From Erysipelotrichaceae bacterium (GTDB taxonomy: Bacteria > Bacillota_I > Bacilli_A > Erysipelotrichales > Coprobacillaceae): DNA of 38,281 nucleotides. Below, in pieces: positions 7,603 through 15,278 of the stretch. The first letter of the stretch is position 1. The number at the start of each line of letters is the position of its first letter. The notes under the pieces are model-generated. The model made no database searches. It saw only the letters and a list, made by a program, of their open reading frames with translations, and had not been told where the DNA came from. A program made the position numbers and the translations under genes. The stretch is from contig JAETPY010000018.1 in assembly GCA_021770925.1 (NCBI GenBank), forward strand, positions 1 through 38,281, in the 5' to 3' direction.

Positions 7603-9374
7603 TGGATCGTAAAATGATAAAAGACAAACTTTCTTTATTGCCGTTACAGCCAGGTTGTTATTTAATGAAAAATAAAGAAGGTACTGTTATTTATGTAGGA
7701 AAAGCAAAGAAATTGAAGAATCGTGTTTCTTCGTATTTTGTTGGTGCTCACAATTATAAAACAACGAAGTTAGTTCAAGAAATTGTTGATTTTGATTATA
7801 TTGTTACAGATTCTGAAAAAGAGGCATTATTATTAGAAATTAATTTAATTAAAGATTATTCTCCTAAATATAATATTTCGTTTATGGATAATAAATATTA
7901 TCCATATATCCAGTTAACTAAAGAAAAACACCCACGATTAAAAATTGTTAGAAATGCTCAAAATAAAAAACATAAACATTTTGGACCATTTCCTGATGGA
8001 ACAGCGGCTAGAGAAACATTCAAGCTTTTAAATCGTTTATATCCGCTTAGAAAATGTAATCATATACCCAAAAAACCATGTTTATATTATTCGTTAAATC
8101 AGTGTTTAGCGCCTTGTATTCAAGAAGTAGATGAAGATAAGTATAAGCAAATAACCTCTAGTATAACTAAATTTATTCAAGGTGATACTAAACAAATAAT
8201 TAACGAACTGCAAGAAAAAATGTTTAGTGCCAGTGAGGTACAAAATTATGAATTAGCTAAGGAATGTCGTGATTTAATTAATCATATCCAGCATGTTACA
8301 AGTAAACAGCATGTTCAGTTTAATGATTTAGTTGATCGAGATATTGTTGGATATTATCATGATAAAGGTTATTTATGTTTGCAATTATTTTTTATGCGTA
8401 ATGGTAAACTTTTAGCTAGGGATTTGAATTTAGTTCCTTTGCAGGATGATTTTCAAGAACAGATCATTTCTTTTTTGGTTCAGTTTTATCAGGAAAATAC
8501 CGAGCCTAAGGAATTATTAGTTCCAATTGAACTAGATACAACTTTATTGGAAGAAATTATCGGCTGTAAAATAATCAAGCCACAAAGAGGGAATAAAGCT
8601 AATCTTGTTAGTATGGCTAACGAAAATGCTAAAGAACAGTTAGAAAAGAAATTTTTATTGATTCAAAAAAATGAAGCAGCAACTATTGGAGCAATTAAAC
8701 AATTAGGTGAGCTATTAAGGATTGATCTGCCAAGAAGAATTGAATTATTTGATAATTCTAATATTCAGGGGGCTTATGCGGTAGCCGGGATGGTATGTTT
8801 TAAAGATGGGGTGCCATCTAAAAAGGATTATCGTAAGTTCAAGATTAAAACTGTTGAAGGACCTGATGATTATGCCAGTATGAAAGAAGTTATTTATCGC
8901 CGTTATTTTAGGGTTTTAATGGAAGGCTTAGAAAGGCCGGATTTAATTATTGTTGATGGGGGTAAAGGTCAGATAAAGGTGGCTAAAGAGGTTATCGATG
9001 GGTTGAATATGAATATTATGGTTTGTGGTCTGGCTAAAGATGATAGGCATTCTACTTCTGTATTATTAGATAGTAATGGGGAAATTATCGAAATTAATAA
9101 AAAAAGTGAATTATTTTTCTTACTTACTAGAATGCAGGATGAAGTGCATCGTTATGCAATTAGTTTTCATAAAAATGTTCGTTCAAAATCATTATTCCAA
9201 TCGATTTTAGATAATGTTGATGGAATAGGACCTAAACGTAAGAAAATGTTATTAAAAGAATTTGGCAGTGTAAAACAACTAAAAGGGGCTAATTTAGAAC
9301 AATTAGAGAAAGTTTTACCTAAAGAAATAGCATTAGATCTTTTTAATCATTTAAAAAATGACACCGAAAAATAA
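7602..9374 (+). CDS. uvrC: Excinuclease ABC subunit C
   Basis: UvrC makes the dual incisions during nucleotide excision repair once UvrA and UvrB have marked a lesion. All domains are present in 590 residues: GIY-YIG nuclease (about 15-95; GCYLMKN...VIYVGKAKKLKNRVSSYF), UVR helical hairpin (about 200-235, UvrB binding), RNase H-like C-terminal nuclease (about 370-530, with FDNSNIQG and IIVDGGKGQ), and a tandem helix-hairpin-helix at the end (GIGPKRKKMLLKEFGS). The start ATG overlaps the mutS2 stop, so translation is coupled. In Bacillus several genes separate mutS2 and uvrC; here they are fused into one operon. Confidence 0.96.
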   Translation: MDRKMIKDKLSLLPLQPGCYLMKNKEGTVIYVGKAKKLKNRVSSYFVGAHNYKTTKLVQEIVDFDYIVTDSEKEALLLEINLIKDYSPKYNISFMDNKYYPYIQLTKEKHPRLKIVRNAQNKKHKHFGPFPDGTAARETFKLLNRLYPLRKCNHIPKKPCLYYSLNQCLAPCIQEVDEDKYKQITSSITKFIQGDTKQIINELQEKMFSASEVQNYELAKECRDLINHIQHVTSKQHVQFNDLVDRDIVGYYHDKGYLCLQLFFMRNGKLLARDLNLVPLQDDFQEQIISFLVQFYQENTEPKELLVPIELDTTLLEEIIGCKIIKPQRGNKANLVSMANENAKEQLEKKFLLIQKNEAATIGAIKQLGELLRIDLPRRIELFDNSNIQGAYAVAGMVCFKDGVPSKKDYRKFKIKTVEGPDDYASMKEVIYRRYFRVLMEGLERPDLIIVDGGKGQIKVAKEVIDGLNMNIMVCGLAKDDRHSTSVLLDSNGEIIEINKKSELFFLLTRMQDEVHRYAISFHKNVRSKSLFQSILDNVDGIGPKRKKMLLKEFGSVKQLKGANLEQLEKVLPKEIALDLFNHLKNDTEK

Positions 9375-9390
9375 ATATTTACATATATTA
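9362..9390 (+). promoter_or_regulatory. Possible sigma-K-type promoter for the GerE-like gene
   Basis: CACC (9362-9365), 16-base spacer, CATATATTA (9382-9390). This fits the known sigma-K consensus (mACm, 16-17 bases, CATAnnnTA). B. subtilis gerE is itself sigma-K-dependent. The sequence is AT-rich, so chance matches are common, and the inferred leader before the Shine-Dalgarno is very short. Confidence 0.35.
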
Positions 9391-9414
9391 CAATATGAGG
9401 TGAGGTAAAAAAAG

Positions 9415-9618
9415 ATGAATATAATTCTAACTCCAAGAGAAAAAGAAATTTTTAATCTTTTAATTAAAAATCAATCAACCAAAGAAATTGCTAAGACATT
9501 AGGAATTAGTGAAAAAACAGTACGTAACCATATTTCAAATGTTATTCAAAAATTAGGGGTTGATTCCAGAATACAAGCAGTTTTTGAGTTGATTAAGTTT
9601 AAGGAATTAGAACTTTAA
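9415..9618 (+). CDS. GerE-type LuxR-family HTH regulator, single domain
   Basis: A 67-residue protein that is only a LuxR-type DNA-binding domain: LTPREKEIFNLLIKNQSTKEIAKTLGISEKTVRNHISNVIQKLGV contains the four-helix GerE fold with the family Glu (TPREKE), KEIA and the recognition helix SEKTVRNHI. GerE of B. subtilis is also a stand-alone domain (74 residues) that controls late mother-cell coat genes. Location between uvrC and racE/gerM matches Bacillus, where gerE is upstream of racE. This supports orthology, though a generic LuxR fragment cannot be excluded by sequence alone. GAGGTGAGGT provides the ribosome binding site. A long hairpin terminator follows. Confidence 0.8.
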   Translation: MNIILTPREKEIFNLLIKNQSTKEIAKTLGISEKTVRNHISNVIQKLGVDSRIQAVFELIKFKELEL

Positions 9619-9978
9619 TAATTTAAAATATGCTATTTAAAAAAAAGCTGAATCAAAATAATTCTTAATAATTATTTTGTTACAGCTTTTTTACTATAGA
9701 TTAGAATAATAGAAAAATATTTTTCAAATTATCAGTCTGATTATCAGATTGTTTTATGATTATAATTGTTATAAGTAATTAATCAGATGATTTTAACTAA
9801 TAGCTTTGTTCTTTTTTTATATAATTTGACTAGTATATATTATTGAATATGCTGTATAGATTTACTTTATTTTCATTTGAAAATTTTATGTTAATAAAAT
9901 CAAAAAGTTTATCAACATAAATGAGTAGTTAATGATGATAAAATAAGGTATAATGAAAAAACAGAAAGGGTGATAAAA
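9619..9978. other. 360-base gap: one terminator, otherwise featureless AT-rich DNA
   Basis: Apart from the hairpin at 9641-9692 I see no gene. A small imperfect dyad (TCTGATTATCAGA near 9731) and an extended -10-like TATAAT just before the pseudogene are the only other patterns. Confidence 0.5.
9641..9692 (+). terminator. Long terminator hairpin after the GerE-like gene
   Basis: Outer stem AAAAAAGCTG (9641-9650) with CAGCTTTTTT (9683-9692) and an inner stem CAAAATAATT (9654-9663) with AATTATTTTG (9670-9679). It has A and T tracts on both sides, so it could act on both strands. Confidence 0.8.
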
Positions 9979-10622
9979 GTGAAAAAGGCGATTCTACTGG
10001 GAGTAATGGAATATGGAGAATCAATATTATGTTGTAGATAAAACATTGATGATCAAAGAATTTCTTGAATGGAAAAGCAGTGTTACATTAATAACAAGAT
10101 CAAGAAGATTTGGAAAGACATTGAATATGTCAATGTTAGCTAATTTTTTGATATCACCAAAGATTCTAAAGAAATATTTAAAGATACAAAGATCATGAAA
10201 ACTAATTATGCTGATCAAATCAATCAGTATCCAACTATTTTTATCACTTTTGCTGGAGTTAAAAACAGTTTACAGGAAATTGTAAACTGTATTAAATTAC
10301 AGATACAAAATGAATACGATCGTTATGAATATGTATTTACAGATATGTCAAAATTTAAAACAATTAATTATGAAATAATCAGCAATCGAGAAGCAGGATC
10401 AGGAAGATGTGATATTATTTTAAAGGCGAAGAAGGCGTTACCGTCATATGTAATGGAATTCAAGTATAGAAAGGATAAGAAAGAATCAGAAAAAGCGACA
10501 GAAGGAGCAGTGAAGCATATTATTGAAAAGGGATATGATAAAAACCAGGAGAAATAGTATATATGGGATTAGCTCATTGTGGAAAAGAAATAGAAGTTAA
10601 ATGGATAGAAAAAGGGATTTAG
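9979..10622 (+). pseudogene. Decayed AAA-ATPase-like / PD-(D/E)XK nuclease gene
   Basis: Remnant of the AAA-ATPase-like plus C-terminal nuclease family common in gut Firmicutes. Reading begins at GTG 9979 (KKAILLGVMEYGE) after GGGTGAT, and shifts frame near 10013 to YYVVDKTLMIKEFLEWKSSVT...RSRRFGKTLNMSMLA (the family's Walker-A region). A one-base loss in a T run near 10145 breaks it again; restoring the frame gives FDITKDSKEIFKDTKIMKT, continuing into YADQINQYPTIFITFAGVK. At about residue 170 the text jumps straight to the C-terminal nuclease motif (GRCDIIL...YVMEFKYRK), so most of the centre is deleted. A last frameshift near 10545 leads to VYMGLAHCGKEIEVKWIEK and a stop. Three frameshifts plus a deletion mean no function. 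An intact relative starts at 37736. Confidence 0.85.
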
Positions 10623-10701
10623 ATATGCCTTTTTTGTAAATATATTTTATGTATGATATAAAGCAAATGTTTTTATTATGGTTTTTTGCTGGTAGTTAGT
10701 A

Positions 10702-10707
10702 TATAAT
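10702..10707 (+). promoter_or_regulatory. -10 element (TATAAT) before the VanY-like gene
   Basis: TATAAT at 10702-10707 without a clear -35. It overlaps an in-frame ATG at 10706, which therefore cannot be the translation start of the transcript made here. Confidence 0.4.
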
Positions 10708-10723
10708 GAGACAAGGTGATGTT

Positions 10724-11881
10724 ATGAAGCTAAAAAGATGGTATTTATATCTGGTTGTAACACTATGTTTTATAATTGCATTTGTTTCGATAAATCGTAA
10801 ATATGATCGTTTTTATCGGGTTAATGGGATTAATAATGATAATCGGGCATTGATTGAGATGTATCTAGATGATAAAGAACAGGAATATTTGATTGAAAAT
10901 GCAATTCCTGTAAATAAATTTATAAAATATATAGAGAATCCAGATTTTAATTTGATGTATTATGAATTTTATAATGCTTTAGATAAAACAGGTAAATATG
11001 TAGATTTAAATCATTTAGTTAGTACAGGAAATCAGCTTGCTAATAAACTGGAGGTTTCATTTGCCAGCAGGGCACTTACATATTGTAATACATTGATAAA
11101 AAATAATTTGGTTGAGGCATATATTAATCAGGAAGGTTTTGATTTTAATAATATTGATTTTTATCAAATGTTAAGATCAGTTTATGATGAAACTGATTAT
11201 ACATATATAGGCGATACAAATAATTATTTAAGCACGATGATGGAATATGATGATTTAGATAATAAAGAATTACATAATAGTTTTAAACAATTAAGTAATA
11301 ATTTTACTAAAACTTCGTTATCAACGCTTTTTAATCATGATTTACAGCCAAATGCGAAAAGGATTTATAATCCAAGTGAGTTATCATTAGTAGTGAATAA
11401 TGAAACTTTTATTGGTGGTTATGAACCCAAAAACTTAGTTGTTACTTCAGGAATTCCTAGAGTTAAGTATTCAATGTATTTACAAGAAGAAACATACAAC
11501 AATTTATTAGAAATGTATCGAGCATGTTATAATGAATGCAGTAAAGAGATTGTTTTAACTAAAACTTATATTAGTTATGATGTGGCTCTTTTAGAGAATA
11601 AAGGGATTGTTGCTGGATATAACGAATATCAATTAGGTAGTACGATTGATTTTCAAAAAATGGATATTAGTGTTGAAGATTTTGATCAGACAGATGTTTT
11701 TCAGTGGCTGGTCAATCATTGTTATGAGTATGGTTTTATTCTACGGTATCCTGCTGATAAAGTGCAGGTAACAGGGCATGAATATAGTCCTACAACGTTT
11801 AGATATGTTGGTAAAGATATCGCTTTTAAATTACATGAACAAAACTTGGCGTTAGAAGAATATAAAGTAGATAAGGAGTAA
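10724..11881 (+). CDS. VanY-like (peptidase M15B) protein lacking zinc-site residues
   Basis: A 385-residue protein with an N-terminal membrane anchor (about 5-22), a long unrecognised helical region (about 30-230) and a C-terminal domain that follows D-alanyl-D-alanine carboxypeptidase VanY. The order of motifs is family-like: NEYQLGSTIDF (300-310), WLVNHCYEYGFILRYP, then EYSPTTFRYVG (353-363). In active enzymes the first reads SxHxxGxAxD and the last ExxH (EPWH). Here His is Tyr302, Glu is Ser355 and His is Thr358; only Asp309 remains. It is therefore probably a non-catalytic peptidoglycan-binding relative. The start is the ATG at 10724 with AAGGTGATGTT upstream. It sits 4 bases before murI, so the two likely share a transcript, and the context is cell-wall related. 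Confidence 0.75.
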   Translation: MKLKRWYLYLVVTLCFIIAFVSINRKYDRFYRVNGINNDNRALIEMYLDDKEQEYLIENAIPVNKFIKYIENPDFNLMYYEFYNALDKTGKYVDLNHLVSTGNQLANKLEVSFASRALTYCNTLIKNNLVEAYINQEGFDFNNIDFYQMLRSVYDETDYTYIGDTNNYLSTMMEYDDLDNKELHNSFKQLSNNFTKTSLSTLFNHDLQPNAKRIYNPSELSLVVNNETFIGGYEPKNLVVTSGIPRVKYSMYLQEETYNNLLEMYRACYNECSKEIVLTKTYISYDVALLENKGIVAGYNEYQLGSTIDFQKMDISVEDFDQTDVFQWLVNHCYEYGFILRYPADKVQVTGHEYSPTTFRYVGKDIAFKLHEQNLALEEYKVDKE

Positions 11882-11885
11882 TTAA

Positions 11886-12671
11886 ATGGAAAGAGCAATA
11901 GGAATCTTTGACTCAGGTGTTGGAGGTTTGACAGTAGTAAATTCAATCAGGTCATTACTACCAAACGAAAATATTATCTATATTGGGGATAATTATCATT
12001 GCCCTTATGGTGATAAAACTCCTGAGCAGTTATTTAGTTATGCAAGCGGAATCGTTGAATATTTTATTGAACAAAATGTTAAATTGATTATTTTAGCTTG
12101 CAATACTACGAGTTCAACAGTATTAGAAAGACTGCAGACTGTATATTCAAATACAACAATAATTGGTGTAATTGATGCAACAGTTGAAGATTTTATTAAT
12201 CGTAATGTTGATAATACGTTAATTATTGCTACTACAGCGACAATTAAATCCAATAAATATCCTGATACTATTAAACAAAAAAATCCTAATATCAAGACTT
12301 ATTCTTTAGCAACCCCAAAACTGGTTCCTTTAGTTGAATCAGGAATGTATAAAGAAGGAATTTATGAGGTGTTACATGAATATTTTGATGATTATGCAGG
12401 TAAAATTAAATCAATTATTTTAGGATGCACTCATTATCCAATATTAAAGGAACAGATAAAACGAATATTGCCCAATATTGAATATATTTCTAGTAGTGAA
12501 GCAATTTGTAAGAATGTTAAAGAAATTTTAGAAAGCAAAAATTTACTAAATACTAATCTTAATAAATATATTAGAATTTATACTACTGGTGAAACTGAGG
12601 AATTCAGGTATTCATCTTCAGGATTCTTTGATTATACTGGTTTGAAAGTTGAACATATTATTATAAAATAA
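11886..12671 (+). CDS. murI: Glutamate racemase
   Basis: Interconverts L- and D-glutamate, supplying D-Glu for peptidoglycan. The 261-residue protein has all hallmarks: GIFDSGVGGLTVV with Asp9, the first catalytic cysteine in ACNTTSS (Cys72) and the second in LGCTHYP (Cys181). GGAGTAATTAA precedes the ATG. Location before a gerM gene matches B. subtilis racE. It follows the VanY-like gene by four bases. A terminator begins at the stop codon. Confidence 0.95.
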   Translation: MERAIGIFDSGVGGLTVVNSIRSLLPNENIIYIGDNYHCPYGDKTPEQLFSYASGIVEYFIEQNVKLIILACNTTSSTVLERLQTVYSNTTIIGVIDATVEDFINRNVDNTLIIATTATIKSNKYPDTIKQKNPNIKTYSLATPKLVPLVESGMYKEGIYEVLHEYFDDYAGKIKSIILGCTHYPILKEQIKRILPNIEYISSSEAICKNVKEILESKNLLNTNLNKYIRIYTTGETEEFRYSSSGFFDYTGLKVEHIIIK

Positions 12672-12704
12672 AGTTATTTACTTCTTGTAAATAGCTTTTA
12701 TTTT
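12671..12704 (+). terminator. Terminator after murI
   Basis: Stem AAGTTATTTAC (12671-12681) with GTAAATAGCTT (12687-12697, one wobble), 5-base loop, then a U-rich run. The stem begins at the last base of the murI stop. Confidence 0.7.
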
Positions 12705-12733
12705 GGTATTTTAAGATATTTATTTCATATTAT
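12704..12733 (+). promoter_or_regulatory. Possible sigma-E-type promoter for gerM
   Basis: TGGTATT (12704-12710), 15-base spacer, CATATTAT (12726-12733). The -10 matches 6 of 8 positions of the known sigma-E consensus CATACAMT; the -35 matches 5 of 7. B. subtilis gerM is sigma-E-dependent. Suggestive only. Confidence 0.35.
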
Positions 12734-12753
12734 ATTATTGAGGTGATTTAAAG

Positions 12754-13668
12754 ATGAAAAGGAAATTACTAACAGGAATTCTAATCTGTGCCTGTTTAGT
12801 TGTTTGTTTTATTTGTATTAAGCAGGATAATAATGAAAAAGAAACAGAACAAACACCAGTAAAAACTAATTATCAAACAGTTGTTTTCAAAGATGATAAT
12901 GATACATTAATACCAGTTGAAGTAGATTTAAAACAAGAATTGGAAGATGATGCTAAATATAGAAATATGATAGAAGTGATGAAGTCCAGGGATTATGAGT
13001 ATTTAGGGTTACATCCAATTTTAGATTCTAATTTGCAGATCAATGCTATGGCAATTAATGATAAATCATTAACATTTGATTTTAGCGATAATCTTTATGT
13101 TAATAATAATCAAGAGGCATTAGATATTTTTGAAATGTTATCTTATGTTTTTTGTGTCGGTGATATTGAAAAAGTGAATTTGAAGATAGATGGTAATGAT
13201 ATTAGTGAGCTTCCTAATAGTACAATACCAGTTAACTGTATAACAAACCGATTAGGAATTAACAATTTTGAATCTTCAACTAATTATTTATATAAAACAA
13301 CTCCTGTGGTAGTTTATAATACCCAAGCAATTAATAATCAAGAATATTATGTTCCAGTAACTAAACGAGTAGAAACAACGGAAAATGATATTGATACAAA
13401 AGTGGCAATAATGTTAAAACAAATGGAATATGAACAGCCTTTGTCTTTAGTAGAACAGTGTACTTTAAATGATGGTAACTTAGAAATTCATTTAGCCAGT
13501 AATATTTTAAATGATAATGAATCAATTGATAATACTTTATATAATCGAATAGTAAAATCTGCAAGCCATTTAGATGATGTAAAAAAAGTTTCTTTGTTTA
13601 TTGATGATCAGGAAATAGAACCAGTAGAAGACGTAAATGGAGAAGTAGATAATCGGATTAAAATATAA
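12754..13668 (+). CDS. GerM-type sporulation/germination protein
   Basis: A 304-residue exported protein. Residues 1-22 form a hydrophobic signal or anchor; Cys14 in ICAC could be a lipobox, but the match is weak. Two GerM-type repeats follow: about 95-175 (AINDKSLTFDFSDNLYVN...ALDIFEMLSYVF...VNLKIDG) and about 215-292 (DGNLEIHLASNIL...VKKVSLFIDD), the usual tandem GMN arrangement. In B. subtilis GerM is needed for septal peptidoglycan thinning, engulfment-complex stability and germination. It directly follows murI, as gerM follows racE in Bacillus. GAGGTGATTTAAAG precedes the ATG. Confidence 0.8.
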   Translation: MKRKLLTGILICACLVVCFICIKQDNNEKETEQTPVKTNYQTVVFKDDNDTLIPVEVDLKQELEDDAKYRNMIEVMKSRDYEYLGLHPILDSNLQINAMAINDKSLTFDFSDNLYVNNNQEALDIFEMLSYVFCVGDIEKVNLKIDGNDISELPNSTIPVNCITNRLGINNFESSTNYLYKTTPVVVYNTQAINNQEYYVPVTKRVETTENDIDTKVAIMLKQMEYEQPLSLVEQCTLNDGNLEIHLASNILNDNESIDNTLYNRIVKSASHLDDVKKVSLFIDDQEIEPVEDVNGEVDNRIKI

Positions 13669-13691
13669 TTTAAATTTAAGCAGTAATTGTG

Positions 13692-13697
13692 TATAAT
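13692..13697 (+). promoter_or_regulatory. -10 element for the phosphoesterase gene
   Basis: TATAAT at 13692-13697, 24 bases after the gerM stop; no convincing -35 is visible. Confidence 0.35.
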
Positions 13698-13714
13698 AGT
13701 TATTGGTGATAGAA

Positions 13715-14179
13715 ATGAAGAAAATAGTAGTAATGTCAGATAACCATGGACAAGATAAAATAATAGATAAAATAAGACATTTAGAATCTGATGGAGATTA
13801 TTATGTTCATTGTGGAGATAGTGAAGCTTTAGAAAACGATTTAAAAGGCTGGATATGTGTACGTGGTAATAATGACTGGATGGCAATATTGGAAGATGAA
13901 ATAGTTTTTGAAGTCGAAGGAATTAGTTTTTTAGTTACTCATGGTCATAGATACGGTTATTTTAATCGTGAGGAGCTGATGGTTGATGATTTATTGAGAC
14001 ATGGTTGTGATGTGTTATTATCTGGGCATACCCATGTTCCTCAATGTGAAGAAATTGATGGCTTTTATTTAATTAATCCAGGATCGACAACATTACCAAG
14101 ACGTGGTAGTGCTAAGTCGTATTGTGTTATTTGTGTTGATCAAGAAAAAATCAATGTTGAATTTAAGGAAATCATATAA
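13715..14179 (+). CDS. YfcE/YsnB-type metallophosphoesterase
   Basis: A 154-residue calcineurin-like phosphoesterase. The di-metal motifs are complete and in order: SDNHG (Asp9, His11), CGDSE, RGNND, VTHGH and LSGHTHVP. This is the single-domain MJ0936/YfcE family, which hydrolyses phosphodiesters in vitro; physiological substrates are poorly defined. The start is the ATG at 13715 with GGTGATAGAA upstream; an in-frame TTG at 13703 precedes that site and is unlikely. Position after gerM corresponds to B. subtilis ysnB, with rph and rdgB (ysnA) missing between. Confidence 0.88.
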   Translation: MKKIVVMSDNHGQDKIIDKIRHLESDGDYYVHCGDSEALENDLKGWICVRGNNDWMAILEDEIVFEVEGISFLVTHGHRYGYFNREELMVDDLLRHGCDVLLSGHTHVPQCEEIDGFYLINPGSTTLPRRGSAKSYCVICVDQEKINVEFKEII

Positions 14180-14185
14180 AAATAC

Positions 14186-14214
14186 TTGCACATCTCTTTT
14201 GGATATGTTATTCT
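14186..14214 (+). promoter_or_regulatory. Promoter of the first tRNA-Arg gene
   Basis: TTGCAC (14186-14191), 17-base spacer ending in TGT, TATTCT (14209-14214): an extended -10 promoter about 22 bases before the tRNA. Confidence 0.7.
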
Positions 14215-14235
14215 ATATTGGCAGTCAAGAGAGAG

Positions 14236-14312
14236 GTCTACGTAGCTCAGCTGGATAGAGCACACGCCTTCTAAGCGTGCGGTCAGGGGTTCGAATCCCT
14301 TCGTGGACGCCA
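14236..14312 (+). tRNA. tRNA-Arg(UCU), copy 1
   Basis: A 77-base cloverleaf. The acceptor GTCTACG pairs with CGTGGAC (one G-U), the D arm contains AGCTCAGCTGGATAGAGC, the anticodon stem CACGC/GCGTG encloses CTTCTAA with anticodon TCT, and the T arm is AGGGG-TTCGAAT-CCCTT. CCA is encoded. It reads AGA codons, which are abundant in this AT-rich genome. Its sequence is identical to the copy at 14567. Confidence 0.97.
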
Positions 14313-14327
14313 TTTAGATAATAAGAG

Positions 14328-14366
14328 GTCTAGACATGTTAATAAATATAGTGTTTAGACTTTTTT
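14328..14366 (+). terminator. Terminator after tRNA-Arg copy 1
   Basis: Stem GTCTAGAC (14328-14335) with GTTTAGAC (14353-14360, one wobble) followed by six U residues. Confidence 0.75.
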
Positions 14367-14514
14367 GTTTGCTGTAAAATTTAAGCCTGGGAATAACCTG
14401 GTTTTAATAGCTTCTTTGGGAATATCATGAAATTTGTGTGAGCTGTTATAAATTGTTTAGAATTATTTAATTGATAAATCTTGACAAATCTTTGGATTTT
14501 CAAAATTTTATATC

Positions 14515-14543
14515 TTGCAATTTAGTAAATTATATGTTAGAAT
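14515..14543 (+). promoter_or_regulatory. Promoter of the second tRNA-Arg gene
   Basis: TTGCAA (14515-14520), 17-base spacer ending in TGT, TAGAAT (14538-14543). It has the same architecture as the copy 1 promoter although the surrounding sequence differs. Confidence 0.7.
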
Positions 14544-14566
14544 GTTAGAGCAATTGAAAAGTGTTT

Positions 14567-14643
14567 GTCTACGTAGCTCAGCTGGATAGAGCACACGCCT
14601 TCTAAGCGTGCGGTCAGGGGTTCGAATCCCTTCGTGGACGCCA
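14567..14643 (+). tRNA. tRNA-Arg(UCU), copy 2
   Basis: A 77-base sequence identical to the tRNA at 14236, including the encoded CCA, starting 331 bases downstream of it. It has its own promoter and terminator. The flanks of the two copies are not alike beyond a few bases, so either the duplication is old or gene conversion keeps only the tRNA body identical. Confidence 0.97.
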
Positions 14644-14652
14644 TTAGAAATT

Positions 14653-14679
14653 AACCTTGGAATTATTCAAGGTTTTTTT
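14653..14679 (+). terminator. Terminator after tRNA-Arg copy 2
   Basis: Stem AACCTTG (14653-14659) with CAAGGTT (14668-14674) and a run of U residues. Confidence 0.8.
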
Positions 14680-15194
14680 ATTGCTTAATATTTCTAGATA
14701 ATGTAGACAATAAGATAAATAGCTGTTACAAAACAATGGATTTGGAAATTTATTACTTTGATTTGGATATGTGATTTTACTTAAATGGGTATTATTGTAT
14801 TTTAGATGAAATAATTGGAAAATGACAACTGTGTAATTAGGATACAATGCTTCTCATAACTTTATTGTTTAAATGATTTTTTATTATTTTAGTGTCTTAT
14901 AATCTTTTAAAATACACAAAAAAAGTGTTACAGGATATTGCTTTTTAAATCATTAGAGAACAAATAAGCAGTATTGAAAATATGAAATATATTTTATATA
15001 TCGATTACATGGATCGATTATCTGATAACAATGGTAAAAAAATAGTTTTAGAATATGACATTTGTTTTGAATTAAGATTGATTTTATAAGTAATTATTAT
15101 ATTCCGATCAAGAGACATATGATAATTAGAAACTTCATTATAAAATCTAACTTGGCAGCAGTTATTAATATTAGATAGATATAATATCAAATAT

Positions 15195-15229
15195 CACAAT
15201 TGTGAATAACTTGTGTATATTGTGAATAA
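15195..15229. repeat. Palindrome plus 20-bp-spaced direct repeat
   Basis: CACAATTGTG (15195-15204) is a perfect 10-bp palindrome. ATTGTGAATAA occurs at 15199-15209 and again at 15219-15229, exactly 20 bp apart, close to two helical turns. This resembles a protein-binding site, but no gene starts next to it. Confidence 0.4.
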
Positions 15230-15278
15230 ACATAGTTTATATTAGGAATTATTCATTAATTTAATATTGATATATAAT

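Larger units (their letters stand above)
14644..15278. other. About 600 bases without a recognisable gene
   Basis: After the tRNA terminator the DNA is AT-rich and no open frame has a ribosome binding site or a family resemblance. The only structured part is at 15195-15229 (a palindrome and a direct repeat, listed separately). It may be decayed accessory DNA. Confidence 0.5.

Noticed and set aside
10013-10557. Two separate small genes within the AAA-ATPase remnant
   Set aside because: They join, after correcting single-base shifts, into one known family sequence; the pieces are not independent genes.
10706-10723. Upstream ATG as the start of the VanY-like gene
   Set aside because: It lies within the TATAAT element and the ribosome binding site serves the ATG at 10724.
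14384-14403. CCTGG direct repeat (CCTGGGAATAACCTGG) between the tRNAs, considered as an insertion footprint
   Set aside because: Only 5 bp long, with no inverted repeats or element remains around it.
14644-14847. 67-residue minus-strand frame after tRNA-Arg copy 2
   Set aside because: It ends in the tRNA terminator, lacks a ribosome binding site and resembles nothing known.
15005-15190. 61-residue minus-strand frame in the gene-free gap
   Set aside because: No ribosome binding site, no recognisable motif, composition of random AT-rich DNA.
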